DNA of 64,000 nucleotides from Leguminivora glycinivorella (GCF_023078275.1 NC_062996.1:3162001-3226000), one strand, 5' to 3'. Numbered from the stretch's first letter, positions 40,135 through 50,823 are shown. The notes: generated from the sequence alone by a model not told the origin. Numbers and translations: made by a program.

Positions 40135-41215
40135 CCGGGCACCACCCACCCACTCTGTTCTCGCTGTACGTAAACGATATCCAAAAGATCGGAGGCGTAC
40201 ACTACGCGATGTTCGCCGACGATACGGCCTTCTACGCCAGCTCAAAATCCCCAGCTCTACTCACCTCGCTTCTCCAGCGTGCATCAGTCTCGCTAGGAGA
40301 CTGGTTCGACCGTTGGAGAATCGAGGTGAATCCGGAGAAAAGCGTAGCAGTCATTTTTAGCAAAACTACCGTGGGAGGTCTAAACCACATTAGACAAAAA
40401 TATCAGAATGTCTGGCTACAAGGTAAACCCATAGAGTGGAGCGACTCGGCTAAATACTTAGGAGTCACACTGGATTCTCACATGACCTTCTCCAAACATA
40501 TTAAAACTGTTAAAAATAGAGCCGCATTCATACTGAGTCGTTTACATCCTATGTTAAACCATAGAAGCTACCTAAGTACAAGCGTAAAATCAGCCTATAC
40601 AAAACCTGTATCAGACCCATATTTCCTATGCATCAGTAGTATTTGCCCACACATCTAAAAGAAATATAAAATCACTCCAGACCCTTCAAAACAAGTTCAT
40701 AAGAAATGCAGCCAAATCTGACTGGTACATAACAAACGTAGAAAATCACCATGATTGGAATCTCCCCTCCGTTAAAAAGCACTTTCAAGACACTTCAAGA
40801 CGTTACTTTGACAAAACTCCTCATCACCCTAACCCCCTCATTAATGCTGCGTCTAACTATACCCCACTTCCAAATCCAGTTCAGGGCAGAAGACGTCCTA
40901 AAAATGTGTTAGACGACCCCGAGGACGACTTCACCACTAGACTAATATCAGACCCATTCAGAGAATATCCAACTCACCTAGCTTTCAAAATCGAACTTAC
41001 AAAGCTCTCAGCCGAAGAATCCGATTATGTAATTAGAAAGACACAGGAACTGTCAGCACAAATCAAAACGGGACAAAGGGTGGGTGTACCCCTGAACTTT
41101 GCTAGTGAACTGGTCCAAGAGGCTAGAACAGCTCAGAGACAGGCTGCGGAGGCTGTTGCTCTGAGCAATATCTAATACTTCTACACACAACTGTTCTACT
41201 AATAATAAAATTCTA
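40135..41215 (+). pseudogene. J2-like ORF2, 5'-truncated inside the RT (array unit 1)
   Basis: After CCGGGCACCACCC (40,135-40,147) the coding part starts at PTLFSLYVNDIQKIGGVHYA and includes the catalytic MFADDTAFYA. It continues with RWRIEVNPEKSVAVIF and SAKYLGVTLDSHMTFSKHIK. A small deletion near 40,590 (LSTSVKSAY) shifts the frame; the remainder is readable to AEAVALSNI, stop 41,173-41,175. The poly(A) lies far downstream at 41,970-41,980, after two MITE insertions in the 3' UTR. Confidence 0.82.
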
Positions 41216-41351
41216 TTTTTGCTCACTTTTAAGAAATCGCCATCAGCCTACTCCTCCTCCGCTCGGGCCTTCCCGGCTCGCCGCTGCTCACTCTCTCTAG
41301 CTGACTAACAGACTAACAAGTACTAACAAACATCTATTGTAAAACCACAGA

Positions 41352-41658
41352 CCTTAGGCAGCGTTCCCACTTATGCGTCGCGTGTCTCGGGGCGCGCAAG
41401 GGGCGTCCGCGCCACGCCGCTTAAGTGTAATTCAAAAAACGTCTCCTCAGTACATTTTGTATAGGAAAGACGTAAGACGCGCCCCAGGTGGCGTGGCGGC
41501 GGCGGGGCGCGCGCCGCGCCGCTTGGCGGCGCGCCTTACGTCCTTCCTATACAAAATGTACTGAGGAGACGCTTTTTGAATTACACTCAGGTGGCGTGGC
41601 GCGGACACCCTTTGCGCGCCCCGAGACACGCGACGCATAAGTGGGAACGCTGCCTTAA
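41352..41658. mobile_element. GC-rich foldback MITE, PIF/Harbinger-like (copy 2, complete ends)
   Basis: The termini are GGCAGCGTTCCCACTTATGC and GCATAAGTGGGAACGCTGCC, flanked by TTA on both sides (41,352-41,354 and 41,656-41,658, approximately). A 3-bp TWA target and G-starting inverted repeats fit PIF/Harbinger. The arms span almost the whole element, so the transcript would form one long hairpin. There is no transposase. Confidence 0.75.
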
Positions 41659-41675
41659 CATACTGACTACCAGTA

Positions 41676-41810
41676 GGCCTAGCACATGATGGCCGCGGGA
41701 GTATGTCGCCGCGAGATAGACTACCCGTCCTTATGTCATTAATACAGTTAGAAGAAGACGTGGCATCTATCTCGCGGCGACATACTCTCGCGGCCATCAT
41801 GTGCTAGGCC
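41676..41810. mobile_element. Foldback MITE with TA target duplication
   Basis: The arms GGCCTAGCACATGATGGCCG and its complement, plus a GTATGTCGCCGCGAGATAGA segment, enclose a loop of about 40 bp. TA lies on each side. The related 3' UTR at 42,985 reads CTGACTACCAGTA without the insert and provides the empty site. A Tc1/mariner-type non-autonomous element is the likely class. Confidence 0.75.
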
Positions 41811-41849
41811 TACAGGACCAATACAAAATCCACAAACTGGATTAAGACC

Positions 41850-41980
41850 CAGCCCCCCTCAGGGGCCGGGCACTCTCTTTTTCTCCCTTCCCCCTCCCTT
41901 CGGGACATCCCGGCGTTCGACTTTGGATAGAATGGAGCATTTGCTCCAAACTCCAACAACACTCATTATAAAAAAAAAAA
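41850..41980 (+). repeat. J2-like 3' UTR end of array unit 1
   Basis: It shows CCCAGCCCCCCTCAGGGGCCGG (hairpin 1 with one mismatch), the right arm of hairpin 2 only, hairpin 3 TGGAGC-ATTT-GCTCCA (41,933-41,948), and then poly(A). Confidence 0.75.
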
Positions 41981-42794
41981 CCGGGCACCACCCAAACACA
42001 TTAAAACAGTCAAAAACAGGGCTGCGTTCATCCTAGGTCGTTTGCACCCCATGCTAAACCACAAAAGTTATCTAAGCACAAGTAGCAAAATTAGCCTGTA
42101 CAAAACTTGTATTAGACCAATATTTTCTTATGCCTCAGTCGTTTTTGCCCATATATCAAATAGAAACATAAAATCCCTCCAGACGCTACAAAACAAATTC
42201 CTCAGAAGAGCAGTCAATGTAGACTGGTACATCACTAATGGAGATAACCACCATGACTGGAACCTCCCCTCCATAAAGAAATATTTTCAGGACACTTCAA
42301 GACGATACTTCGATAAAACTCCCCACCACCCAAACCCCCTCATTAACGCAGCATCAAACTACATCCCACTACCAAACCCAATACAGGGTAAAAGACGACC
42401 AAAAAATGTATTACCTAATAAAGATCTTCATCGCGATCTAAAAATGCCCTCCATACGCCACTTTGTCAAAACCATATCTAAAAGATTTCACGAGAAAGCC
42501 GAAACCCACACAAACCCAAAAAATGTATTAGATGACCCCGACGATGACTTCACTACAAGACTTATAACTGACCCTTACAGAGATTATCCGACATACCTAA
42601 CTTTTAAAATTGATCTTACAAATCTCACCGCCACAGAATCCGAATACGTAATAAATAAAACACAGGAACTGTCAGCACAACTTAAAACGGGACAAAGGGT
42701 GGGTGTACCCCTAAACTTCGCTAGTGACCTAGTTCACGCGGCTAGAACCGCTCAGAGACAGGCTGCGGAGGCCGTTGCTCTGAGCAATATTTAA
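41981..42794 (+). pseudogene. J2-like ORF2 C-terminal part (array unit 2)
   Basis: CCGGGCACCACCC (41,981-41,993) is followed at once by KHIKTVKNRAAFILGRLHPM. The frame stays open for about 265 residues to AEAVALSNI at 42,794. In the middle it contains an extra segment, NKDLHRDLKMPSIRHFVKTI to HEKAETHTNP (about 42,416-42,518), lying between two copies of KNVL. That segment resembles the equivalent part of a different Jockey lineage. The unit lacks the endonuclease and RT core. Confidence 0.8.
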
Positions 42795-43161
42795 TAATTA
42801 ACTTTTAACTCGCAACTCAATTTTTAATCTTAAAATATAACTTTTTCTCACTCATAGCAACGCCATCGGCCTGCACCTCCTCCTCTCGGGCTTGACCCGG
42901 CTCGCCGCTGCTCACTCACTCCTGACAAACAGACTAACACGTACAAATAACAGATATTGTAAACCTCTTGACTTTAACAAACTGACTACCAGTACCAGTA
43001 CTTAATCCATTTAAATGGATCAAGTCCCAGCCCCCTCAGGGGCTGGGCACGCTCTTTTCTTACCCCTGGGATGTCCCTTCGGGACATCCCGGCGTTCGCT
43101 ATTGGATATAATGGAGCATTGCTCCAAATTCCAACCACACCCATTTCAAAAAAAAAAAAAA
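42795..43161 (+). repeat. J2-like 3' UTR of array unit 2, all three hairpins
   Basis: Hairpin 1 is CCCAGCCCC-CTCA-GGGGCTGGG (43,026-43,047). Hairpin 2 is GGGATGTCC-CTTCG-GGACATCCC (43,069-43,091). Hairpin 3 is TGGAGC-ATT-GCTCCA (43,112-43,126). AAATTCC and poly(A) 43,148-43,161 follow. This is the cleanest example of the module. Confidence 0.82.
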
Positions 43162-43740
43162 CCGGGCACCACCGCCCCAGGAGGTGCGTGCGGTGCGCAA
43201 AAGACCACGAGAAGGACCCCTGCGACCTCCCAGACGAAGAACCCTGCACATGTGCAAATTGTGCGGGCCCCCACCCCGCAAACTTCAGGAAATGCCCAGT
43301 GTTTATCAGGGAGGCCCGGAACCACTGAGCCGGAACCCTGCCACACACAGTACCCAGAAGAAGCGGCCCCAAAACTAAAGCTGACGAGGAGCTGCCCACA
43401 GTGGAGGAGTCGGCGCCATCAACCCTGATGGCGCCGGCAAACGCCCCCAAACCAAGGGGGACAACTACATCCAAACAACAAAGTGGAGAGGCACCCAGCA
43501 ACAAGAAGAAGAAGAAGCCTAAAAAGAAGGTCACGATGGAACCCTCTAAGGCGGCACTGAGGCCGCAGGCAGGAACTTCAACTTCTTCTAAGAAGTCAAA
43601 GAAGAACAAACCGGCAGCACAAGGAGAGCAAATTCTGGCGGCGATGATAGCTGCACTCCTCCGAACCGCAGCAGACCAAGGACCCGAGGCAGTGGCAAGG
43701 GCCCTTGAGAAGATGGCATCACCACCCAGCAACATTCAAT
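43162..43740 (+). pseudogene. J4 ORF1 (Gag) C-terminal fragment (array unit 3)
   Basis: CCGGGCACCACC (43,162-43,173) is followed directly by PRRCVRCAKDHEKDPC and CTCANCAGPHPANFRKCPVF, two CCHC knuckles of a Jockey-type Gag. After a frame change comes a Lys-rich tail (KKKKKPKKKVTMEPSKAALR), then QILAAMIAALLRTAADQGPE and the stop at about 43,745. It lacks the N-terminal half and the PRE_C2HC-like domain. It is followed immediately by the start of its ORF2. Confidence 0.7.
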
Positions 43741-43899
43741 CGTAGTTTGAGGGTGGCATTCTGGAATGCCCAATCGCTGACCAGCAAGGAAGCCCTGGTC
43801 CGTCAATTCCTCAAGGACCAGAATATCGACATATTGCTGGTCAGCGAAACCTATGCAAAGACGCTGAAGATGGAGGGTACATCACATAGTCGAGATTGA
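43735..43899 (+). pseudogene. J4 ORF2 N-terminal stub (endonuclease start)
   Basis: It reads NRSLRVAFWNAQSLTSKEAL and VRQFLKDQNIDILLVSETYA, the opening strands of an apurinic-like endonuclease with the metal-binding Asn and Glu. It stops after about 55 residues at 43,899, where J3 sequence takes over. Confidence 0.7.
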
Positions 43900-45040
43900 G
43901 GCCCGACTAGCTGTCGCCGATGGTAGACAGACCCTGCAAATTTTAGAGGAATACGAGCGTGAGCTTGATAACTTCAACAAACATGTTAAGTAACAATAAA
44001 AACAAAATAAAACCTAAAAGCCTCAACATAGCCACGTTTAATTGTAACGGTATAAAAGGAATGAAGGACGAAATTAAACTCTTCCTACTAAAAAATGACG
44101 TTGACATCCTGTTACTCCAGGAAACATTCCTAAAGCCACAACACAAAGCATTTAAAATTCCAGGTTACACTCTCATTAGAGACGATCGTCTCGATCGGAA
44201 CGGGGGAGGGACCGCAATATATTATAGAAAAGACCTTCACTGCATCCCCCTCTCGCCCATCAAACTCCATAATATAGAGTCATCCATCTGCAAAATAACT
44301 CCTACAGGACACCCGCCGATAACACTTGTTTCCGTTTACCTCTCGCCCAGTAAAGATTTGCTGTGCGAGGACCTAAGGACGCTCAGCGGTTTGGGACCCT
44401 CGGTCATAGTGGCAGGGGACCTAAACTGCAAGCACTCCTCTTGGAACTGCACAGCAAACAACCGAAACGGGACAAGACTGTACAACTTAATGCTCAACAA
44501 TACCATAGATTTTGACCTGATCTCCCCCTTAGAACCGACCCACTACCCTAGCATCGTCGACCACAGACCAGACATCCTCGACATAGTGCTTCTAAAGGAC
44601 GTATCGATGACGATGCGTGCTATAAAAGTACATCACGAACTCGACTCTGATCACAGGCCAGTCATCTTGCGACTAGGACCAGACCCCAGTAACCCGCCGA
44701 GTACCAGGACTAAAGTGGACTGGGAAAAAGTGAGAGAAGGCCTCCTCAAGGCACCCACTCATATCCCTGCCACCCCAAATATGACAAAAGCACAGACCGA
44801 CGCTGCAATCGACCTGTACACCAGCCACCTCACCTCTATTATTAGAGAAGCTTCCAGAGAGGTCTCGGCGAACGACCTCCGCCGGCGCCCTCTCCCGGAT
44901 AGCTTGAGAAAGCTGCTGGACAGGAAGAATATAACACTCAGGAAATACTCCCGCTTCTCTTCGCCCGAGAACCGGGTGGCCATGCGTGCCCTCCAAAGGG
45001 AGGTCAAGCAGGCCATAGCCGACTTCAGGGCGAATAATTT
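43900..45040 (+). pseudogene. J3 Gag end and ORF2 endonuclease/linker, truncated at 3' side
   Basis: The Gag end (LEEYERELDNFNKHVK) overlaps the ORF2 ATG at 43,983 (MLSNNKNKIKPKSLNIATFN). The endonuclease motifs are intact: DILLLQETFLKP, GGGTAIYYRK, AGDLNCKH and DSDHRPVILR. The linker runs through DLRRRPLPDSLRKLLDRKN to AIADFRANN at about 45,040 and then stops matching. The RT is absent. A 3'-truncated LINE is unusual, because target-primed reverse transcription normally truncates 5' ends; a later deletion or recombination is more likely. The frame is open across the whole piece. Confidence 0.82.
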
Positions 45041-47007
45041 CACAATTACAAATCTGCTTTCTTTTATAATTCATAAAATGGTAGCACATGGTACGAACGG
45101 TGGTACGAAGTTCCCGCAACAGACATAAACTAACATGGCCCCATCCCTAGTCGTTTACGTGTAAGGGATAGCATATCGCATTGATAACTAGGCAAAATGG
45201 GATGGACGCGTCTCGGCGCCGCTCAGTACAACCATATTGACCAGTATAAATGAACTCCGCGGATAATAAACAGTATTCAACAAAATAATTAATTTGACTT
45301 AACTGTGGAATGTTATTCCATCTTTTTTATATGTTATGTGTTAGAAGACTTGCCACACCACTTTGTGCTGCAAGAGACCATTGTTTGCAACCAAATTTAA
45401 TTATTTAAGATTTTTTCCCGAGCGGACACGAACACTGTATACTTGGGCGCTACTGATCGGTGTCGCGCGCGTTCAAACTTTTATACACCTGATTTGTCGT
45501 ATGCTTGGTGACCGCGAGTCGCCCTGTAAGGGCCCGTCTTGTTGTATTGGTCTGTGACCATGCACGAACGAAATAAAGCATCAGAAAATTATAAGAAAAA
45601 CAGAGACAGAAGTTATTTTTAACTCCAATTAATATTTCATAAATCAGATAGAAATATATGAAGTAAATCAGTTGGCCGTGACTTCACTCAATTGGATTTC
45701 ATATTAATTCCATATTAGCGAGTCGTTCAAAATAGTTTTGACAGTTCTTAAAAAGAAGCTAATTTGACTAGGAGGAAAGTTGTTAATGCAGCAGAAGAAG
45801 GTGAAACTGTTGTATTTTCATTAACCTAAGACCCTTTTTCTACAAATAAAGGTATGTCTATTTCAGTGTAGTGTACGAAATGAAAACGGGCTTAATTCCT
45901 TACGCATCTCTAATAAGGGTAGAGAAATCGGCAATTGTATTTTGATTAAATGGTTGAAGTTGTTAATTACATTGAGATAGTCGGTATCCAAAAAATAATT
46001 TCATATAGATAGTGATATGTGGACTCCACATATCACATATCCACATTGTGGAGGTTCCATATTCAGACGCATGACAGAAGCGAATTTCTTTCCGGTTTGT
46101 GGTTGTGAATATATGACCTTGCAGAATCGGTAATTTCACCGAAAAAGATCACAGACATAAGTGACATAACATAACCTATAAATATGTAAATGTAAGTGTG
46201 CAGCAGTCAAAATCAACTTTTGACCAAGCAATGAAAGAAAAAATCAGACTGAGATAATTATTCACATTTCGGGCAACAAGGCCTGTAATTTTACACTATT
46301 AACAACCCCCCCTAAGACCCATAACCCATATGATTTGATTTTTGATAAATTGAAAGAGACAAAAGAAATGCAACTCTGTTCAAATACATTATGACTTCAA
46401 TTTAATCGAACTGAATAAGTATTGCATAGTAGGACTTTGGGCCTTAGGGAGGATACCATTTAGCCAACTGTATATAGGCACAACACTAGATATCTTAAAA
46501 ATACACTCTTATCCTCTTAGGACAAATCTCTATAACATTGCCTTTATAACACCAAGATTGCAACATCCGACGAAATCCTAGACATCCTAAAGAAATAAAG
46601 CCTGACATATATTTCTTATAATTATGACTATTGTCAAGATGGCGCTGTTATTCTGATGTATGCGTTGACAATTCAGTATTGTATGAAAAAAATAGTTAAG
46701 TACCTACTGAAAGCGTGAACTCCTATATGCCTGAAGAGGGTCCTCCGAATTGGCCCGAAACATGTCGCAGCAATAGCGATATAATAACGTGAGTACAACC
46801 GTATTTCAATTAATTATTTGAATGTGTCTCACGAAAGTTTAATGTGTATAGTTAAGTACTATTGAAATTACACAACATGGCGTGTAGACATAATTATATT
46901 GTTTGTCAGGCTTTACATATATTTGTCTTCTTTTTGTTCACGCCGAGTCGCCGACACACTCTTCTTGGTGTATAGATCGCTTAATTTATTCCTTATTGCT
47001 ATTTTAC
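45041..47007. other. No confident gene; AT-rich host-like sequence
   Basis: Retrotransposon homology ends at 45,040. I see no coding frame of note. A CCGAAACATGTCGCAG motif near 46,757 resembles a tail seen in other insect repeats. The stretch is best read as intron or intergenic sequence upstream of the 47-kb exon on the minus strand. Confidence 0.5.
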
Positions 47008-47091
47008 CTGTCAGTACAGGATAATCGCTGAAGACAGGACTCAGGGCGTCGAGACAGCGAAGATCAGACAACAACCGCATGTTACCGCCAC
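47008..47091 (-). other. Candidate exon d (84 bp)
   Basis: Minus strand: acceptor GTATGTTTTTCAG before GTGGCGGTAACATGCGG, and donor ACAG before GTAAAATAG. One frame is open (GGNMRLLSDLRCLDALSPVF...). Its start, GTGGCGGTAACA, resembles the starts of exons b (GTGGCGATGGTGGTAACA) and c (GTAGCGATAACA). Confidence 0.4.
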
Positions 47092-47978
47092 CTGAAAAAC
47101 ATACCTATTAATACTCATGTCATGGTTGTACTGGAACAGGGGAGGCTCACTCCGCGATTCTTTCGCCGAGCTACAAGTACATGCCGGCGGCCGGGAATTC
47201 GCGGCCCATTCAGTGGGGACGACCTTCGCGCGGCGCATTAGAACTCAAAGTCGGCTGCTCATGTGCGGTCCGTTTGTTAATGTAGGTACGCAATAGATTT
47301 AAAATGGCGGCATTTTAGGAACATCAAGGGAGTGAGCCTTCTGTACTTGTACTATTATATATTCTGTGACTGGAAGAGATCCCTCTTATGGAGAAGTTCC
47401 CCTTTGAAACTAACCTTTTGTTTCATGTTTTACAGTTAGTATTTTGCTCGAATTGCTGTGGTGAAAGTCGCCGGCCGCGTCTCTCTGTATATGTGTGTTC
47501 GCGATAACCACAATAAGCTTAACCACAAAATAAAAATTTTGAAGTAACTCCTAACATAGTGGACCGATTTCCATCAAATATGGCTACAATCCCAACCCAA
47601 CTAATTCAGCTTACAAGAATAAATAAATCTAAATTTGTTCATCCGTACAGGAGTCACAATGCCATGGACACACACACACAGATAGACAGACACATCCACC
47701 TTATAACATCTGTGATGACATGTATCTCTTTTAACAATAACTTGCTATCACTTCCACTATAAAAAAAATATTGTATTTTATGCAACATGCGCATGCTGTA
47801 TGTATACAGTATGTACGAATTATGTGTATTATTGTGTACAGCGCCATCTCACGGTGAATTTGACAACTAATTTGTGCGACTTGTATGTTAACCGATACAG
47901 TTTTTATTCTATCTCGTATTCATTTCAAAAACTATATATCTACATCCGAAAGGCTGGGTAAATTGAAAGTTAAAATCC

Positions 47979-48737
47979 GTGTGATACTATACAGCACGAC
48001 TACGGATGATTTTATTAATTCTGTTGCGGTACAAATTCACGAAAAAAATTGTACTTTTTTGTACTCACGTTTAAAAAAAATGTACCCTTAAGGTTTCGGA
48101 GTTTCGACATAGGGGCCGTGGTCGTGCTAGGTAGGTACTCCCTGGCACGACCACACTATATTTAATGATTTTTTAAATTTCTGTTGTGGTACAAATTTAC
48201 GAAAAAAAATGTACTTTTTTGTACTTACCGTTTTAAAAAAAGTACCCGCTTGGTTTCGGAGTTTTGGCATCGGTTGTGGTCGTGCTAGATATGCACTCCC
48301 TAGCACGACCATGCTAAGTTTTTGAAGTAAATTACATAGTACAATTTCATAACAGTTGTTTAAATAGCATTTATTTGACCATCAAATTACATATAAATAT
48401 AGTGTGGTCGTGCCAGGGAGTACCTATCTAGCACGACCACAACCCATACCGAAACTCCGAAACCATGCGAGTATTTTTTTAAAAAAGGTAAGTACAAAAA
48501 AGTACATTTATTTTCATGAATTTGTACCGCAATAGAAATTTAAAAAATCATTAAATATAGTGTGGTCGTGCCAGGGAGTACCTACCTAGCACGACCACGG
48601 CCCCTATTTCGAAACTCCGAAACCATAAGGGTACATTTTTTTTAAACGTAAGTACAAAAAAGTACATTTTTTTTCGTGAATTTGTACCGCAACAGAAATA
48701 ATAAAATCGTCCGTGGTCGTGCTTTATAGTATCACAC
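47979..48737. mobile_element. Foldback element with internal hairpin repeats
   Basis: The ends are GTGTGATACTATA and TATAGTATCACAC, flanked by TAAAATCC (47,971-47,978 and 48,738-48,745; nine bases if the next G is counted). Each arm holds two tandem units of about 185 bp with TTTCGGAGTTT and GTACTTTTTTGTACTTAC. Each unit contains a short hairpin in which GTGGTCGTGC pairs with GCACGACCAC. Foldback elements and related Mutator-type elements are known to have 8-10 bp target duplications. There is no coding capacity. Confidence 0.75.
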
Positions 48738-48789
48738 TAAAATCCGAAATGTTTTTTGTCAAGCACAAATCGAGTGTTTCGTAATATTT

Positions 48790-48996
48790 TCATCATTTTA
48801 CGTCGGTATTTTTTTTTTTTATTTTTCTTCAAATTTTTTTTTTCAACAAAAAAAAATATAAAAAAATGTTTTCAAATTCCAAATTTCAAGTCGATAGCAT
48901 AAGTATAGTTCTCGAGATATTAAGCAATGTGACAGACGGACAGAGCGGCGCCATAAGGGTTCCTTTTGTACCTTTTTAGTACGGAACCCTAAAAAA
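48790..48996 (+). repeat. Partial GGGTTCCG-type repeat
   Basis: GACAGACGGACAGAGCGGCG, AAGGGTTCC and GTACGGAACCCTAAAAAACG match the 3' part of the repeat at 39,513-40,134. Confidence 0.65.
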
Positions 48997-49420
48997 CGAG
49001 TGGCGTGGGTAACAATTTGAGTCAAAGCCGAAAAATTGTTAATAAAGACGCCACGAGTATTTTTTGACTCAGTTACACACCATTGCACACAATACTTTTT
49101 CTGCGACCATGCACTTAGTTTTTTATAGTTTTCTAGAACAACTTTCGTGAAATTCACACTGTTTCCTGTATTTTGACATTTTGACGCAAAGGTTTGCACT
49201 ACCAGCGCAGCTGCCCAAAGCCATCCCGCGCGCGCGCGCAGTATCGTTATAACAATGCGTTGCCATGGTTACTAATTAGAGCCAGACAATGCGTTTTCAA
49301 TTTTTCCGTTACTGCGCGCATGCGCGGGAAGCCGGCGGACGCTGGATTTGGGGAATAGACTTTTATGTAGGGTTTGAAATATCTATGCATGACCCATAAA
49401 ATGACTAATGAAGTACTTAC

Positions 49421-49517
49421 AGTGGTTTCCATTTTCTGTTGGCAGCACTGTCCAGGGTTCCAGGAGCACTGTGCTTCACCGACGCCTTTGAAGAGCCCAG
49501 TAGGATGTTATCGCTAC
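49421..49517 (-). other. Candidate exon c, copy 1 (97 bp)
   Basis: Minus strand: acceptor CATGTTTCCAG before GTAGCGATAACATCC, and donor CCACT before GTAAGTACTT. The only open frame reads SDNILLGSSKASVKHSAPGT followed by LDSAANRKWKP. The length is 3n+1. Joining c to another c in sequence makes CT+GTAG, an in-frame TAG. Confidence 0.45.
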
Positions 49518-50280
49518 CTGGAAACATGAAAGATTTTATTACCATGTTGATGGCAAAAAGCAAACAGTCCGCCTGGTGGTAAGCAATCTCCATGACCTAT
49601 AGACGCTTGAGACTCCAGATGTGTTTTACATGCACCAAGGACCATATAATACCGGGACAAACAAAGCCCATACAAAAAATCGTACTCTTGAAATGTAGAA
49701 TAGAGAATTTATTTGCATACCACATACAATACATATGTATTACATACATGGACCCTGATAAGGGCGTAGCAAAGTACAAATGTGTCACTTAGGTACTAAC
49801 TAATACTAATAATTATACAGTTTGCTTATTTATAATATTTATGATCAGATGTATTATAAAATTACATTGTATGGGCCTTTTAGGCTCAAAACTAGATGGC
49901 GCTGTTTCGCAGCCTGGAAGTGGCCAAAATTATATTTTCCAACATTTTTGCGTGTTTTTATTTTTTATAAGAGCAAATGACATGCTTCTCCATTTTGATA
50001 TCGATATCGTGAAATTCACACTGTTTCCTGTATTTTGACATTTTGACGCAAAGGTTTGCACTGCCAGCGCAGCTGCCCAAAGCCATCCCGCGCACGCGCG
50101 CAGTATCGTTATAACAATGCGTTGCCATGGTTACAGAGCATAACAATGCGTTTTCAATTTTTTCGTTGTTACTGCGCGCATGCGCGGGAAGCCGGCGGAC
50201 GCTGACTTTGGGGAATAGACTTTTATGTAGGGTTTGAAATATCTATGCATGACCCATAAAATGACTAATGAAGTACTTAC

Positions 50281-50377
50281 AGTGGTTTCCATTTTCTGTT
50301 GGCAGCACTGTCCAGGGTTCCAGGAGCACTGTGCTTCACCGACGCCTTTGAAGAGCCCAGTAGGATGTTATCGCTAC
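50281..50377 (-). other. Candidate exon c, copy 2 (97 bp)
   Basis: The exon sequence is identical to copy 1 as far as I can check. The acceptor is slightly altered (GTTTCTAG). The donor GTAAGTACTT is unchanged. Confidence 0.45.
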
Positions 50378-50823
50378 CTAGAAACATGAAAGATTTTATT
50401 ACCATGTTGATGGCAAAAAGCAAACAGTCCGCCTGGTGGTAAGCAATCTCCATGACCTATAGACGCTTGAGACTCCAGATGTGTTTTACATGCACCAAGG
50501 ACCATATAATACCGGGACAAACAAAGCCCATACAAAAAATCGTACTCTTTGAAATGTAGAATAGAGAATTAATTTGCATACCACATACAATACATATGTA
50601 TTACATACATGGACCCTGATAAGGGCGTAGCAAAGTACAAATGTGTCACTTAGGTACTAACTAATACTAATAATTATACAGTTTGCTTATTTATAATATT
50701 TATGATCAGATGTATTATAAAATTACATTGTATGGGCCTTTTAGGCTCAAAACTAGATGGCGCTGTTTCGCAGCCTGGAAGTGGCCAAAATTATATTTTC
50801 CCCAACATTTTTGCGTGTTTTTA

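Noticed and set aside
40135..40147. CCGGGCACCA read as a tRNA 3' end captured at element 5' ends
   Set aside because: The match is only ten bases and I cannot name a tRNA with that acceptor strand; kept only as an alternative in the findings.
43735..43986. 249-codon minus-strand frame opposite the J4 Gag (42,986-43,735)
   Set aside because: It is antisense to CCHC-containing Gag sequence and crosses poly(A) and 3' UTR of another element, so it is a shadow.
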